From Beijerinckia mobilis (GTDB taxonomy: Bacteria; Pseudomonadota; Alphaproteobacteria; Rhizobiales; Beijerinckiaceae): a stretch of 64,000 bases of DNA. Positions within the stretch are counted from its first letter, which is position 1. Each line of letters begins with the position of its first letter. Where the stretch lies: the NCBI RefSeq assembly GCF_000745425.1, contig NZ_JQJH01000005.1, forward strand, positions 62,001 through 126,000, in the 5' to 3' direction. A program made the position numbers and the translations under genes. Below are positions 39,492-47,418 of this stretch, one piece after another. The notes beneath the pieces were generated by a model that was given only the letters and a program-made list of their open reading frames with translations, was not told the origin of the DNA and did not search any database.

Positions 39492-40097
39492 ATGGATAAA
39501 TTCACGACTTTGACCGGTGTCGCGGCGCCGCTCAAGATCACCAATGTCGACACCGACATGATCATCCCGAAACAATATCTCAAGACCATCAAGCGCACGG
39601 GCCTTGGCGAGGGTCTCTTCTCCGATCTGCGCTTCAAGGAAGATGGGTCGGAAAATCCCGAATTCGTTTTGAACAAGCCGGCCTATCGTAACGCGTCGAT
39701 CCTGATCGCCGGCGATAATTTCGGCTGTGGCTCATCGCGCGAGCACGCTCCCTGGGCTCTGCTCGATTTCGGTATCCGCTGCGTGATTTCGACGAGTTTC
39801 GCCGACATTTTCTATAATAATTGCTTCAAGAACGGCATTTTGCCGATCAAGGTGACGGCGGAGCAATTGGCGCTGTTGTTCGACGACGCCGAGCGCGGCT
39901 CCAATGCAACCTTGACCGTGGATCTTGAAAATCAGACGATCAAGGGGCCGGATGGCGGCGCGATCCATTTCGAGATCGATCCCTTCCGCAAACATTGCCT
40001 GCTGAACGGATTGGACGATATCGGCCTCACCATGGAGAAGGCGGACGCGATCTCTACCTATGAGGCGCGTCAGGCCAAGGAGCATGCCTGGCTCTGA
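39492..40097 (+). CDS. leuD: 3-isopropylmalate dehydratase small subunit
   Basis: LeuD (201 residues) with LeuC isomerises 2-isopropylmalate to 3-isopropylmalate in leucine synthesis. Signatures of the swivel domain are present: [14 protein letters not shown] near 20, [18 protein letters not shown] near 75, and [18 protein letters not shown] near 107. The C-terminal [22 protein letters not shown] is typical. LeuC is not in the window, so the two subunits are encoded apart. ATG 39492 matches the family start. A strong terminator follows at 40126. Confidence 0.97.
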   Translation: MDKFTTLTGVAAPLKITNVDTDMIIPKQYLKTIKRTGLGEGLFSDLRFKEDGSENPEFVLNKPAYRNASILIAGDNFGCGSSREHAPWALLDFGIRCVISTSFADIFYNNCFKNGILPIKVTAEQLALLFDDAERGSNATLTVDLENQTIKGPDGGAIHFEIDPFRKHCLLNGLDDIGLTMEKADAISTYEARQAKEHAWL

Positions 40098-40125
40098 CAA
40101 TAAGGCGCAATCAGTGGGACATAGG

Positions 40126-40157
40126 AAAGAGCAGAGAGAAATTTCTGCTCTTTTTTA
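40126..40157. terminator. Strong bidirectional rho-independent terminator
   Basis: AAAGAGCAGA, 8-base loop, TCTGCTCTTT, then TTT: a 10-bp stem with a T-tract on the plus strand. It sits between the convergent leuD and PfkB kinase genes. Confidence 0.88.
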
Positions 40158-40177
40158 TTGACTGATGGCACCCGTCT

Positions 40178-41179
40178 TTAAAATTCGAAGCCGTTCTGGC
40201 GCGCCAGATAGGCTAGGTCCGTCTGCGGCCGTGCGCCAATATGCTGGATGACTTCCGCGGCTGCGAGAGCGCCGAGACGCGCACAGGCCGTATGGTCGAG
40301 CCCCTTGCTGAGACCGCTGAGAAAGCCAGCGGCGAAAAGATCTCCCGCCCCTGTCGTATCGACGACCTCTTCGACCGGAAAGGCGGGAACGGCGAGCACG
40401 TCGTTCTGACTGACGACAACCGATCCTTTTTCCGATCGGGTCACGATGCCGAGAACCTTTTCCTGGCGCAGCGCCGCTATGGCTGTGTTGAAATCACTCG
40501 TCTGATAGAGGGCGTGCAGCTCGGATTCATTGGCGAAGAGAATTTGCACGACGCCGTCCTGGATGAGCGCCATGAACTCCGGCCGGTAACGGTCGACGCA
40601 GAATGTGTCCGACAAGGTCAGCGCCACCTTGCGGCCGGCTTCCTCGGCGATCTGCGCGGCTTTGAGAAAGGCTTGTTTGGCGGCTGGTGGATCCCAAAGA
40701 TAGCCTTCGAGATAGGTGATGGCGGCGCTTTGCACGAGTTCGGGATCGACATCGGCCTCGGTGAGATTGCCGGAGGCGCCGAGAAAAGTGTTCATCGTCC
40801 GCTGGCCGTCGGGTGTGACCAGGACGAGGCAAAGGGCACTTGCCGGCCCATCGACGGCGAAAGGTGTCTCAAAGACGACCTTGGCGGCGCGAATGTCGTG
40901 GGCGAACTGGTTGCCGAGCGAATCGGCCTTGAGCTTGCCGACAAAACCTGTTTTGCAGCCAAGGCCTGCCGCGCCGATGATCGTATTAGCCGCGGAGCCA
41001 CCGGAGATGACCGTGACCTGTCCCATGGCTTCGTAAAGGCTGGCCGCGCGCGCTTCGTCGATGAGCGCCATGGAGCCTTTGTTCAGAGCCTGTTTTGCGA
41101 GAAAATCATCATCGACCTTGGCGAGGCAATCGACAATGGCATTGCCAAAGCCAAGAACGTCCAATGCGGGAGCGGCCAT
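40178..41179 (-). CDS. PfkB-family sugar/nucleoside kinase (adenosine kinase-like)
   Basis: A 333-residue ribokinase-superfamily enzyme. The N-terminal GNAIVDCLAKV and the GGSAANTIIGAAGLG signature near 60-75 mark the substrate site. The C-terminal signature DTTGAGDLFAAGFLSGL near 285 holds the catalytic Asp and anion hole. The pattern resembles bacterial adenosine/nucleoside kinases of alphaproteobacteria more than fructokinases, but the substrate cannot be fixed from sequence. It stands alone on the minus strand, converging on leuD across a shared terminator. Confidence 0.9.
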   Translation of the reverse strand: MAAPALDVLGFGNAIVDCLAKVDDDFLAKQALNKGSMALIDEARAASLYEAMGQVTVISGGSAANTIIGAAGLGCKTGFVGKLKADSLGNQFAHDIRAAKVVFETPFAVDGPASALCLVLVTPDGQRTMNTFLGASGNLTEADVDPELVQSAAITYLEGYLWDPPAAKQAFLKAAQIAEEAGRKVALTLSDTFCVDRYRPEFMALIQDGVVQILFANESELHALYQTSDFNTAIAALRQEKVLGIVTRSEKGSVVVSQNDVLAVPAFPVEEVVDTTGAGDLFAAGFLSGLSKGLDHTACARLGALAAAEVIQHIGARPQTDLAYLARQNGFEF

Positions 41180-41375
41180 TTTTTCATCCGATCAGGAGCT
41201 GTCAAAACGCTCCCGCTCTCGCATCGACGCTGTCTCGGGTCAAGCCGGGTCTCGGTTCAGGCAAAACCCGGCAAGACATATTCAAGCGCCTCATGAAGCA
41301 TGAATGCCTAAAAAGAACGGCATTTGGAGAGAGTTTCAGCCGGTTGGGCGATAGCCGCGCCGAGGCTGGAACGGT

Positions 41376-41501
41376 CTACAGCCAGCGGCGGCGCGCGCGC
41401 TGCTCTTCCTCTGGCAATTGCTTGAAGTCACGATTGTATTTCGTGTTCGAATAAATGCGCCAGCCGAACAGGGCGGCAAGAAACACCAACAATGCCCGCA
41501 T
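41376..41501 (-). CDS. 41-residue membrane-anchored microprotein
   Basis: ATG 41501 to TAG 41376 encodes 41 residues: a hydrophobic N-terminal segment (RALLVFLAALFGWRIY, about residues 2-17) followed by a charged tail (KQLPEEEQRARRRWL). This is the pattern of a single-pass inner-membrane peptide with a cytoplasmic tail. AAAGGAT lies about 8 bases before the ATG, a usable ribosome binding site. It is shorter than most annotation cut-offs. Short Rhizobiales proteins with an aromatic-ended N-terminal helix and an Arg-rich tail exist, but I cannot name a family. It is on the same strand as cysK but lies beyond the cysK terminator, so it is probably separately transcribed. Confidence 0.6.
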   Translation of the reverse strand: MRALLVFLAALFGWRIYSNTKYNRDFKQLPEEEQRARRRWL

Positions 41502-41755
41502 GGGTCCAATCCTTTCAAGAGCGACTCGGCGCGAATAATTAGCCGCCGGAGCGCTTCATTGTCCGATATGGCTGCCGGCCTTCAAACGCCATGGAATCTT
41601 TTTGAGCGAGAAGTATCGCCAAGCGATACCAACGCCTTGAGAAAAATCCAATTGAAAGGGGAGCCGCTGCCACGATGCGAGCGTACTCTCGTCCGAGCCA
41701 TTGCGACATAAATGTTTATCAAAGCCTTTCGGTTCCCGCCAAGCTTGGCCCGATA

Positions 41756-41783
41756 GAAAAAACCGGCGCCAAGGCACCGGTTT
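41756..41783 (-). terminator. Rho-independent terminator of cysK
   Basis: Reading leftwards, AACCGGTGCC, TTG loop, GGCGCCGGTT is followed by TTTT, giving a strong GC stem with a T-tract about 80 bases past the cysK stop. Confidence 0.85.
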
Positions 41784-41862
41784 CGCTCAAGGGGAATGAC
41801 CAAGGGGAATGACAATGACCGCACGGTATCCCGGCTTGTGGATGCATGCTTTTAAGCGCGCC

Positions 41863-42852
41863 TCAAAGGCCTTCGAAAAGGGCGGTCGATAGGTAGCGCT
41901 CGGCAAAAGACGGGATGATCAATACGATATTCTTGCCCTCTGCTTCCGGCCTGAGGCCAATCTCGACAGCGGCTGCGACGGCTGCGCCGGAAGAAATGCC
42001 GACAGGAATACCTTCGAGACGCGCGACGAGGCGGGCGGTCTCGAAAGCGGTCTGGTTGCCGACGGTGATGACTTCATCGATCAACGGCCGTTCGAGAACC
42101 GACGGGACGAATCCGGCGCCAATGCCCTGGATCTTGTGCGGACCGGGCTGGCCGCCGGAGAGGACAGGCGAATCCTCGGGTTCAACGGCGATGATCTTGA
42201 GGCTCGGCTTGCGCGGTTTCAGAACCTGGGCGACGCCGGTGATCGTACCGCCCGTGCCGACGCCGGCGACAAAATAATCGATTCCGCCATTTGTATCGTT
42301 CCAGATTTCCTCTGCCGTGGTGAGACGGTGGATTTCGGGATTTGCGGGATTGTCGAACTGGCGCGGAATGATGGCATCGGGATTGGCCGCTGCAAGTTCT
42401 TCGGCCTTGGCGATTGCGCCCTTCATACCTTGCGGCGCCGGGGTAAGCACCAATTCAGCACCCAGCAGGGCGAGCATTTTGCGCCGTTCGAGCGACATCG
42501 ATTCCGGCATGACGAGAATGAGCTTGTAGCCATGCGCGGCAGCGACGAAGGCGAGCGCAATGCCGGTATTGCCGGAAGTGGGTTCGATGAGGACCGTCTT
42601 GCCGGGGGTGATCTTGCCGGCGGCTTCGAGCGAGGCGATCATATGGACGCCGATGCGATCCTTCACGCTCGAGATCGGGTTGAAGAATTCCAGCTTGGCG
42701 AGAAGGTTCGCCTTGACGCCTTTCTCCTTGGCGATCTTCTGCAGCCGCACCAGCGGCGTATTGCCGATCGTCTCGGTAATGGAATCGTAGATGCGTCCTC
42801 GACCCGGGATTTGTGCGGGGGCTTCGGGTTGTTTCACCGCGGGTTCTGCCAT
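41863..42852 (-). CDS. cysK: Cysteine synthase A (O-acetylserine sulfhydrylase)
   Basis: CysK (329 residues) makes cysteine from O-acetylserine and sulfide using pyridoxal phosphate. The Schiff-base lysine is Lys64 in SSVKDRIG; the PLP phosphate loop [10 protein letters not shown] is near 200 and the substrate loop [10 protein letters not shown] near 90. It has a 17-residue Pro/Ala-rich N-terminal extension before the conserved [14 protein letters not shown]. Cysteine synthase A and B types share these motifs; the LEFFNP segment and length favour CysK. cysE lies upstream on the same strand, about 260 bases away. A terminator follows the gene. Confidence 0.94.
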   Translation of the reverse strand: MAEPAVKQPEAPAQIPGRGRIYDSITETIGNTPLVRLQKIAKEKGVKANLLAKLEFFNPISSVKDRIGVHMIASLEAAGKITPGKTVLIEPTSGNTGIALAFVAAAHGYKLILVMPESMSLERRKMLALLGAELVLTPAPQGMKGAIAKAEELAAANPDAIIPRQFDNPANPEIHRLTTAEEIWNDTNGGIDYFVAGVGTGGTITGVAQVLKPRKPSLKIIAVEPEDSPVLSGGQPGPHKIQGIGAGFVPSVLERPLIDEVITVGNQTAFETARLVARLEGIPVGISSGAAVAAAVEIGLRPEAEGKNIVLIIPSFAERYLSTALFEGL

Positions 42853-43046
42853 TGTATCGCTCCGAAGAATAAGCCGTGGCCAAGCTGGGGCTCAGGCGTG
42901 CTGCCGCTTTGGGCGGCCCCCCTGCCGGGCCTGAATACGGCGTTGCGTGCCCGCTGTTTGGAGGGCACGAAAAAGCTCCACCGATTGGTGTGGCGGGATT
43001 TCGTTCCGCCGTCCGAAGAAGAGATTCCCGCGGCGAGAATGAAACC

Positions 43047-43074
43047 AAAATAAAAAGTCTAGTAGTTTTGTCAA
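43047..43074 (-). promoter_or_regulatory. cysK: Probable cysK promoter with AT-rich operator-like word
   Basis: On the minus strand TTGACA (43074-43069) and TATTTT (43052-43047) are 16 bases apart, a plausible sigma-70 promoter about 195 bases upstream of cysK. The spacer contains ACTACTAGAC. A related ACTACTA word lies upstream of cysE at about 44174-44180, so a shared regulator of cysteine synthesis is possible. Confidence 0.5.
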
Positions 43075-43113
43075 GAAAAGACCGGCGCTGGGAGGTTCGG
43101 CGTCGGTCGTTGT

Positions 43114-43983
43114 TCAGATCGTGTAATCGAAGGAATCATAGGACAATTGGCTGAGGATCTGATCCATGCTGCGCGCGGGTTCCGCGCATCCGGCGGTGCC
43201 GACCTGCCGGGCCGGAACGCCGGCCACCGTCGTATTCGAGGGGACGGGTTGCAGGACCACGGAACCGGCGGCGATGCGTGAACAGGAGCCGATCTCTATA
43301 TTGCCGAGAATTTTGGCTCCGGCACCGATCATCACCCCGCGACGGATTTTCGGGTGCCGGTCGCCGCGCTCCTTGCCGGTGCCCCCCAGTGTGACATTCT
43401 GCAGGATCGAGACGTCGTCGTCGATCGTCGCCGTCGCGCCGACCACGAGGCCCGTCGCGTGATCGAGAAAAATGCCCTTGCCGAAGCGCGCGGCGGGGTT
43501 GATATCGGTCTGGAAGACGTCGGAGGAGCGGCTCTGGATGTAGAGCGCGAAATCCTGCCGTTGATGATGCCACAGCCAATGCGCCAGCCGGTGCGTCTGG
43601 ATTGCGTGGAAACCCTTGAAATAGAGAAAAGGCTCGATCAGCCGCAGGCAGGCGGGATCACGGTCGAGGACGGCGAGAATATCGGCCCGGAAGGCCTCGC
43701 CGATGGAGGGATCATCCGCGGTCGCTTGACCGAAGATCTCGGCGATGAGATAGGCCGGCACCGTGTCATTGCCCAGCCGTGCGGCGATGCGATGCGCGAC
43801 GGCGCTCTCGAAACTCGTCCGGTTGAGGATGGAACTCACGAAAAGGGGAGCGAGGGCACGCTCCCGGGCAAAGGCGTCTTCCGCTTCCTGGCGCAGACGA
43901 TCCCACAGCGGATCATAGAGCCCCGGACGATTCGGATCCCGGCTGGAAGGGTTTGAATCGGAAATGAGGGTCATGTGTTTCAT
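43114..43983 (-). CDS. cysE: Serine O-acetyltransferase
   Basis: CysE (about 289 residues) acetylates serine with acetyl-CoA, supplying O-acetylserine to CysK. The helical N-terminal domain (LWDRLRQEAEDAFARE) is followed by hexapeptide-repeat strands of a left-handed beta helix (residues about 175-260). These hold the conserved DINPAARFGKGIFLDHATG, TLGGTGKERGDRHPKI and GAKILGNIEIG. The C-terminal tail ends SYDSFDYTI, matching the inhibitory tail type that inserts into CysK in other bacteria (terminal Ile). The start is uncertain: ATG 43983 or 43974, with 44019 also open; none has a strong ribosome binding site. Confidence 0.93.
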   Translation of the reverse strand: MKHMTLISDSNPSSRDPNRPGLYDPLWDRLRQEAEDAFARERALAPLFVSSILNRTSFESAVAHRIAARLGNDTVPAYLIAEIFGQATADDPSIGEAFRADILAVLDRDPACLRLIEPFLYFKGFHAIQTHRLAHWLWHHQRQDFALYIQSRSSDVFQTDINPAARFGKGIFLDHATGLVVGATATIDDDVSILQNVTLGGTGKERGDRHPKIRRGVMIGAGAKILGNIEIGSCSRIAAGSVVLQPVPSNTTVAGVPARQVGTAGCAEPARSMDQILSQLSYDSFDYTI

Positions 43984-44171
43984 GGATTGGCGATTCGGGT
44001 TTCGGACAGCCTTGCCCATGGAGACCGCCTGTGGAGCAGCCGGTTGGACAAAGCCGAAGACGCACGGCGACAAGCACTGGCGACATGCATGGAACATGAA
44101 AGTTCAGGCATGCTCCAGCGGCGGGTCCCCGTTTCGGTCGCCTTCGCTGTCGGCCAGTCGCTCGACATGAC

Positions 44172-44201
44172 CTATAGTAGTCTATAAAATTACTAGAGAA
44201 A
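44172..44201 (-). promoter_or_regulatory. cysE: AT-rich palindromic region upstream of cysE
   Basis: TAGTctataaaattACTA occurs in an AT-rich stretch about 190 bases upstream of cysE, next to ACTACTATAG on the minus strand. It resembles an operator and shares the word ACTACTA with the cysK promoter region. The regulator is not identified. Confidence 0.4.
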
Positions 44202-44237
44202 AGCCCTCTTCCAATACCGTTCTACGAGATTGATTAT

Positions 44238-45137
44238 TTATGCATTTTCAGTCGGGAGGGCGTTCTTGCTCGCCGTTTCGTAAATGCCAAGAAGATATTC
44301 GCCATAACTGCTTTTTGCGGAGCGAACGGCGAGTTCGCGGAATTCTTCCAGGGAAATATAGCCCATATGCAGGGCGATCTCCTCGATACAGGCGACGCGT
44401 GTCCCTTGCCTCTGTTCCAGAATCTGAATGAAATGGCTGGCTTCCACCAGCGAGGCGTGGGTTCCCGTATCAAGCCAGGCGAAGCCGCGTCCCAGCATTT
44501 CGACATAGAGGTCGCCACGTTCCATATAGGCGCGGTTGACGTCGGTGATCTCGAGCTCGCCGCGGGGTGAAGGCTTGATCTTTGCCGCAATGTCGACGAC
44601 GTCGTTCGGATAAAAATAGAGGCCCGTCACTGCGACATTGGAACAGAAGGTTTTGGGCTTTTCGACAATGTCGAGCGCACGCCCGTCGCGGCCGAGTGTC
44701 ACGACGCCATATTGCTCGGGATTGGTCACCTGATAGCCGAACACCGTCGCATTGGCCTCGCGCATCCGGGCTTTCACCAGCAGTTCCGGCAGGCCGTGTC
44801 CATGGAAGATATTGTCGCCGAGAATGAGCGCCACCCGGTCTGAACCGATGAAGTCGCGGCCGATGATGAAGGCTTCGGCGAGGCCCCGCGGGGCCTCCTG
44901 CACGGCATAAGTGAATGAGAGGCCGAGTTCCTTGCCGTCGCCCAGGAGCCGCTCCATCAGCGGCGTATCCTGGGGCGTCGATATGATGAGGAATTCCCGA
45001 ATACCCGCCAGCATGAGCGTGGCGAGCGGATAATAGATCATCGGCTTGTCGAAGACGGGGAGCAATTGCTTCGAAACGACGCGGGTGATCGGATAAAGGC
45101 GTGTGCCGCTGCCACCCGCGAGGATGATCCCTTTCAT
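44238..45137 (-). CDS. rfbA: Glucose-1-phosphate thymidylyltransferase
   Basis: RfbA (299 residues) forms dTDP-glucose from dTTP and glucose 1-phosphate, the first step to dTDP-rhamnose and related sugars. The nucleotide loop [20 protein letters not shown] is at residues 8-27, [16 protein letters not shown] follows, and [11 protein letters not shown] is near 108. Catalytic Asp near 110 and Asp near 225 ([12 protein letters not shown]) are present. rfbB, rfbC and rfbD are not in the window. It lies next to glycosyltransferases, so the sugar nucleotide probably feeds the polysaccharide island that follows. Confidence 0.96.
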   Translation of the reverse strand: MKGIILAGGSGTRLYPITRVVSKQLLPVFDKPMIYYPLATLMLAGIREFLIISTPQDTPLMERLLGDGKELGLSFTYAVQEAPRGLAEAFIIGRDFIGSDRVALILGDNIFHGHGLPELLVKARMREANATVFGYQVTNPEQYGVVTLGRDGRALDIVEKPKTFCSNVAVTGLYFYPNDVVDIAAKIKPSPRGELEITDVNRAYMERGDLYVEMLGRGFAWLDTGTHASLVEASHFIQILEQRQGTRVACIEEIALHMGYISLEEFRELAVRSAKSSYGEYLLGIYETASKNALPTENA

Positions 45138-45320
45138 TCAAAGTTTCCTTCGATTCGTGCGATGCAGGGGATGGATTGATCCCCTGCTTTACTTGATGCA
45201 CAAAACCGCGTCGATAGAAGTTCACTCCGGAAGGATGCGGCTTTCGCCGCAGGCTCCGGACCTCCGGGCGGCACCCAACTCGGGTGTTCGTACCCGGCGC
45301 TCATTCTTTTTCTGGAGCAG

Positions 45321-47405
45321 ATGGGATTGGACAAGGGCCATGGAAGCGCAAGGTGGTCCGCCGCCGATTGCCTCTTGCCGGAAAAGGATGTGGCGATCGA
45401 GGATGGGCATATTCATGCGCTCTCCGATGAACCCTGGATGGGCATTCGTCCTTGCACGGCACTGCGTCCGGGCGGCTTCGTCGCCATTGTCTATCGTTTG
45501 AGCCAATGGGACGATCCCGTCCGTCCGGTCTTCCGTTTCTGGCGGGGCGACGGGACTTTCGTCGAGCGCATGGCACCAGGACCTGTGGCTGGCGCAGGGC
45601 TCTGGCGCGGACGCATTCCGCTTGGGACGCGGCGTATCAGCGTGAGTCCGGTGGCGCGGGTGGGCCGTTTCGATTTCCGGATCGAATCGATCGAAAGCCT
45701 GTCCTTCACGGCGCAGCTGCGCTCGGGATGGGGGAAGGCGCACCGGCCAGCGCGTGCAGCGCTTCTCACTCGGCTCATCGGCATGATCGACGAGTCTGAT
45801 CTCAACCTCGCCTGGGCGACGGAATTTCATCCGTTCGAAGATTATGCGGCCTGGAAAGCCGCGCGCGAACGCGTGATCGATCTTGCAGGCATCGATGCGC
45901 CGCGAACCGATTGGGAGAAAGGGCCGCTCGTCACTCTGCTTCTCGGCGGGGCTCAGGCGCAGCCGAATGTCCAAAAGGCTCGGGAGGTGCGAGAGTCGAC
46001 CATAGATACGGTCGCGGCGCAGCTCTATCCGCGCTGGTGCTTGTTGGTGCATGCGGAAGCCGATACATCGCGTGCCGATGCGGAGCCGCGTTGCCGTTTT
46101 TTGAACGACCGGGATTGGATGGAGATGCTGGCGGGTGATGGACCTGAGACTGGCTGGCTCTGCGCTTTGTCACCCGGTGACCGGCTGTCGCCCGGCTCTC
46201 TTGCAAGCTTGGCCGAGCGCTTGCCGACTCTGCCACAGGCCAGTCTCGTCTATGGGGACGAAGAGCATATTGGACCCGATGGGAGAATTTTGCCCATTCT
46301 GAAGCCGGACTGGAGCCCGCGCCTGCAGGCGGCGCGGCCCTATCTCGGGCGGGCGGTCTTCGTTGCCGCCGCTGCGTGGCGGCAATGGTCGCTTGAAGAG
46401 CGTCTCGGTTTCGTGCGGAACGCTGTGCCGCCATCACGCTGGCTCGCCAGCCTGCGGGCAGCGGAAGTTCTGCATATCCGGCGCTTTCTTCTGGCTTCGA
46501 CACGGGCGGAAGCGCCTGATTTGAAGGACAATCGTCGTGAGCGAAGGAAAGAGGGAGCAACTGGCGGCCGGGCGCTTCCAGCCGAGCCTTCCGTCTGTTT
46601 CATCATTCCCACGCGAGACCGGGCGGATCTGCTCGATCGCTGCATCACCAGCATCCGCGAACAGACCGCCTACAAGCATTACGAAATCCTCATCCTCGAC
46701 AATGACAGCGTCAAAGCCGAAACGACGCACCTGTTCGATCGTCTGCGCAGCCTCGCGAATGTGTCGATCGTGAAGACGCCGGGTCCTTTCAATTATGCGC
46801 GCATCTGTAATCTCGGCGCGGCGCGGACGCGGGCGGACATTCTGGTCTTTCTCAATAATGATACGGAAGCGCTCTCATCCGGCTGGCTCGCCGCTTTGGT
46901 GCGGCAGGCCATTTGTCCCGATGTCGGCGCGGTCGGCGCGAAGCTGCTCTTCGCCTCGCGGCGGATCCAGCATATTGGCGTCGCGGTGGGCATGGGCAAT
47001 TCGGCCTGCCATTTCGGGGCGCAGGAAGCCGAGGACGCACCGGGATGGCTCGGCCGCCACAGGGTTTTGCACGAGGTTTCGGCTGTCACGGGGGCCTGTC
47101 TCGCGGTGGAACGCCGGAAATTCGTAGCCATTGGCGGATTCGACGAGGCGCATCTCGCCGTCGAGCTCAATGATATCGATCTTTGCCTGCGGCTCGGCGA
47201 GCACGGCTGGCAAAGCCTCGTCGAGCCCGCCGCCGTGTTGTTGCATCATGAATCGGCGACACGTGGCGGGGCCACCTTTCGCCCCTTGAGCGTCAATGGA
47301 GAGCAGCGGGATTATTTTCAGCGGCGCTGGCGCAAGGTGATGCGGGATGATCCCTATTTTCATCCGGCCCTGGCGCATTTCCGGCTGGTGCCGGCGCTGG
47401 GGTAG
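45321..47405 (+). CDS. Two-domain family 2 glycosyltransferase, first domain degenerate
   Basis: A 694-residue glycosyltransferase with two GT2-like domains after a beta-rich N-terminal region. The second domain (about 420-690) looks active: IPTRDRADLLDRCITSI, the metal-binding FLNNDTE near 510, and VTGACLAVERRKF. The first domain (about 205-345) keeps YGDEEHIGPDGRILP and LKPDWSPRL, typical of these proteins. Where active homologues have LDHDD, it reads LSPGD near 282, so the metal-binding acids are lost and this domain is probably not catalytic. The start ATG 45321 has GGAG unusually close (3 bases). It converges on a second two-domain glycosyltransferase. The acceptor is probably a growing polysaccharide. 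Confidence 0.85.
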   Translation: MGLDKGHGSARWSAADCLLPEKDVAIEDGHIHALSDEPWMGIRPCTALRPGGFVAIVYRLSQWDDPVRPVFRFWRGDGTFVERMAPGPVAGAGLWRGRIPLGTRRISVSPVARVGRFDFRIESIESLSFTAQLRSGWGKAHRPARAALLTRLIGMIDESDLNLAWATEFHPFEDYAAWKAARERVIDLAGIDAPRTDWEKGPLVTLLLGGAQAQPNVQKAREVRESTIDTVAAQLYPRWCLLVHAEADTSRADAEPRCRFLNDRDWMEMLAGDGPETGWLCALSPGDRLSPGSLASLAERLPTLPQASLVYGDEEHIGPDGRILPILKPDWSPRLQAARPYLGRAVFVAAAAWRQWSLEERLGFVRNAVPPSRWLASLRAAEVLHIRRFLLASTRAEAPDLKDNRRERRKEGATGGRALPAEPSVCFIIPTRDRADLLDRCITSIREQTAYKHYEILILDNDSVKAETTHLFDRLRSLANVSIVKTPGPFNYARICNLGAARTRADILVFLNNDTEALSSGWLAALVRQAICPDVGAVGAKLLFASRRIQHIGVAVGMGNSACHFGAQEAEDAPGWLGRHRVLHEVSAVTGACLAVERRKFVAIGGFDEAHLAVELNDIDLCLRLGEHGWQSLVEPAAVLLHHESATRGGATFRPLSVNGEQRDYFQRRWRKVMRDDPYFHPALAHFRLVPALG

Positions 47406-47418
47406 CTGACATCCGGGC

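Larger units (their letters stand above)
41180..41862. other. Region between cysK and the PfkB kinase gene
   Basis: Nearly 700 bases. It contains a 41-codon membrane microprotein (41376-41501) and the cysK terminator (41756-41783). The remaining sequence shows no convincing gene. Confidence 0.6.
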
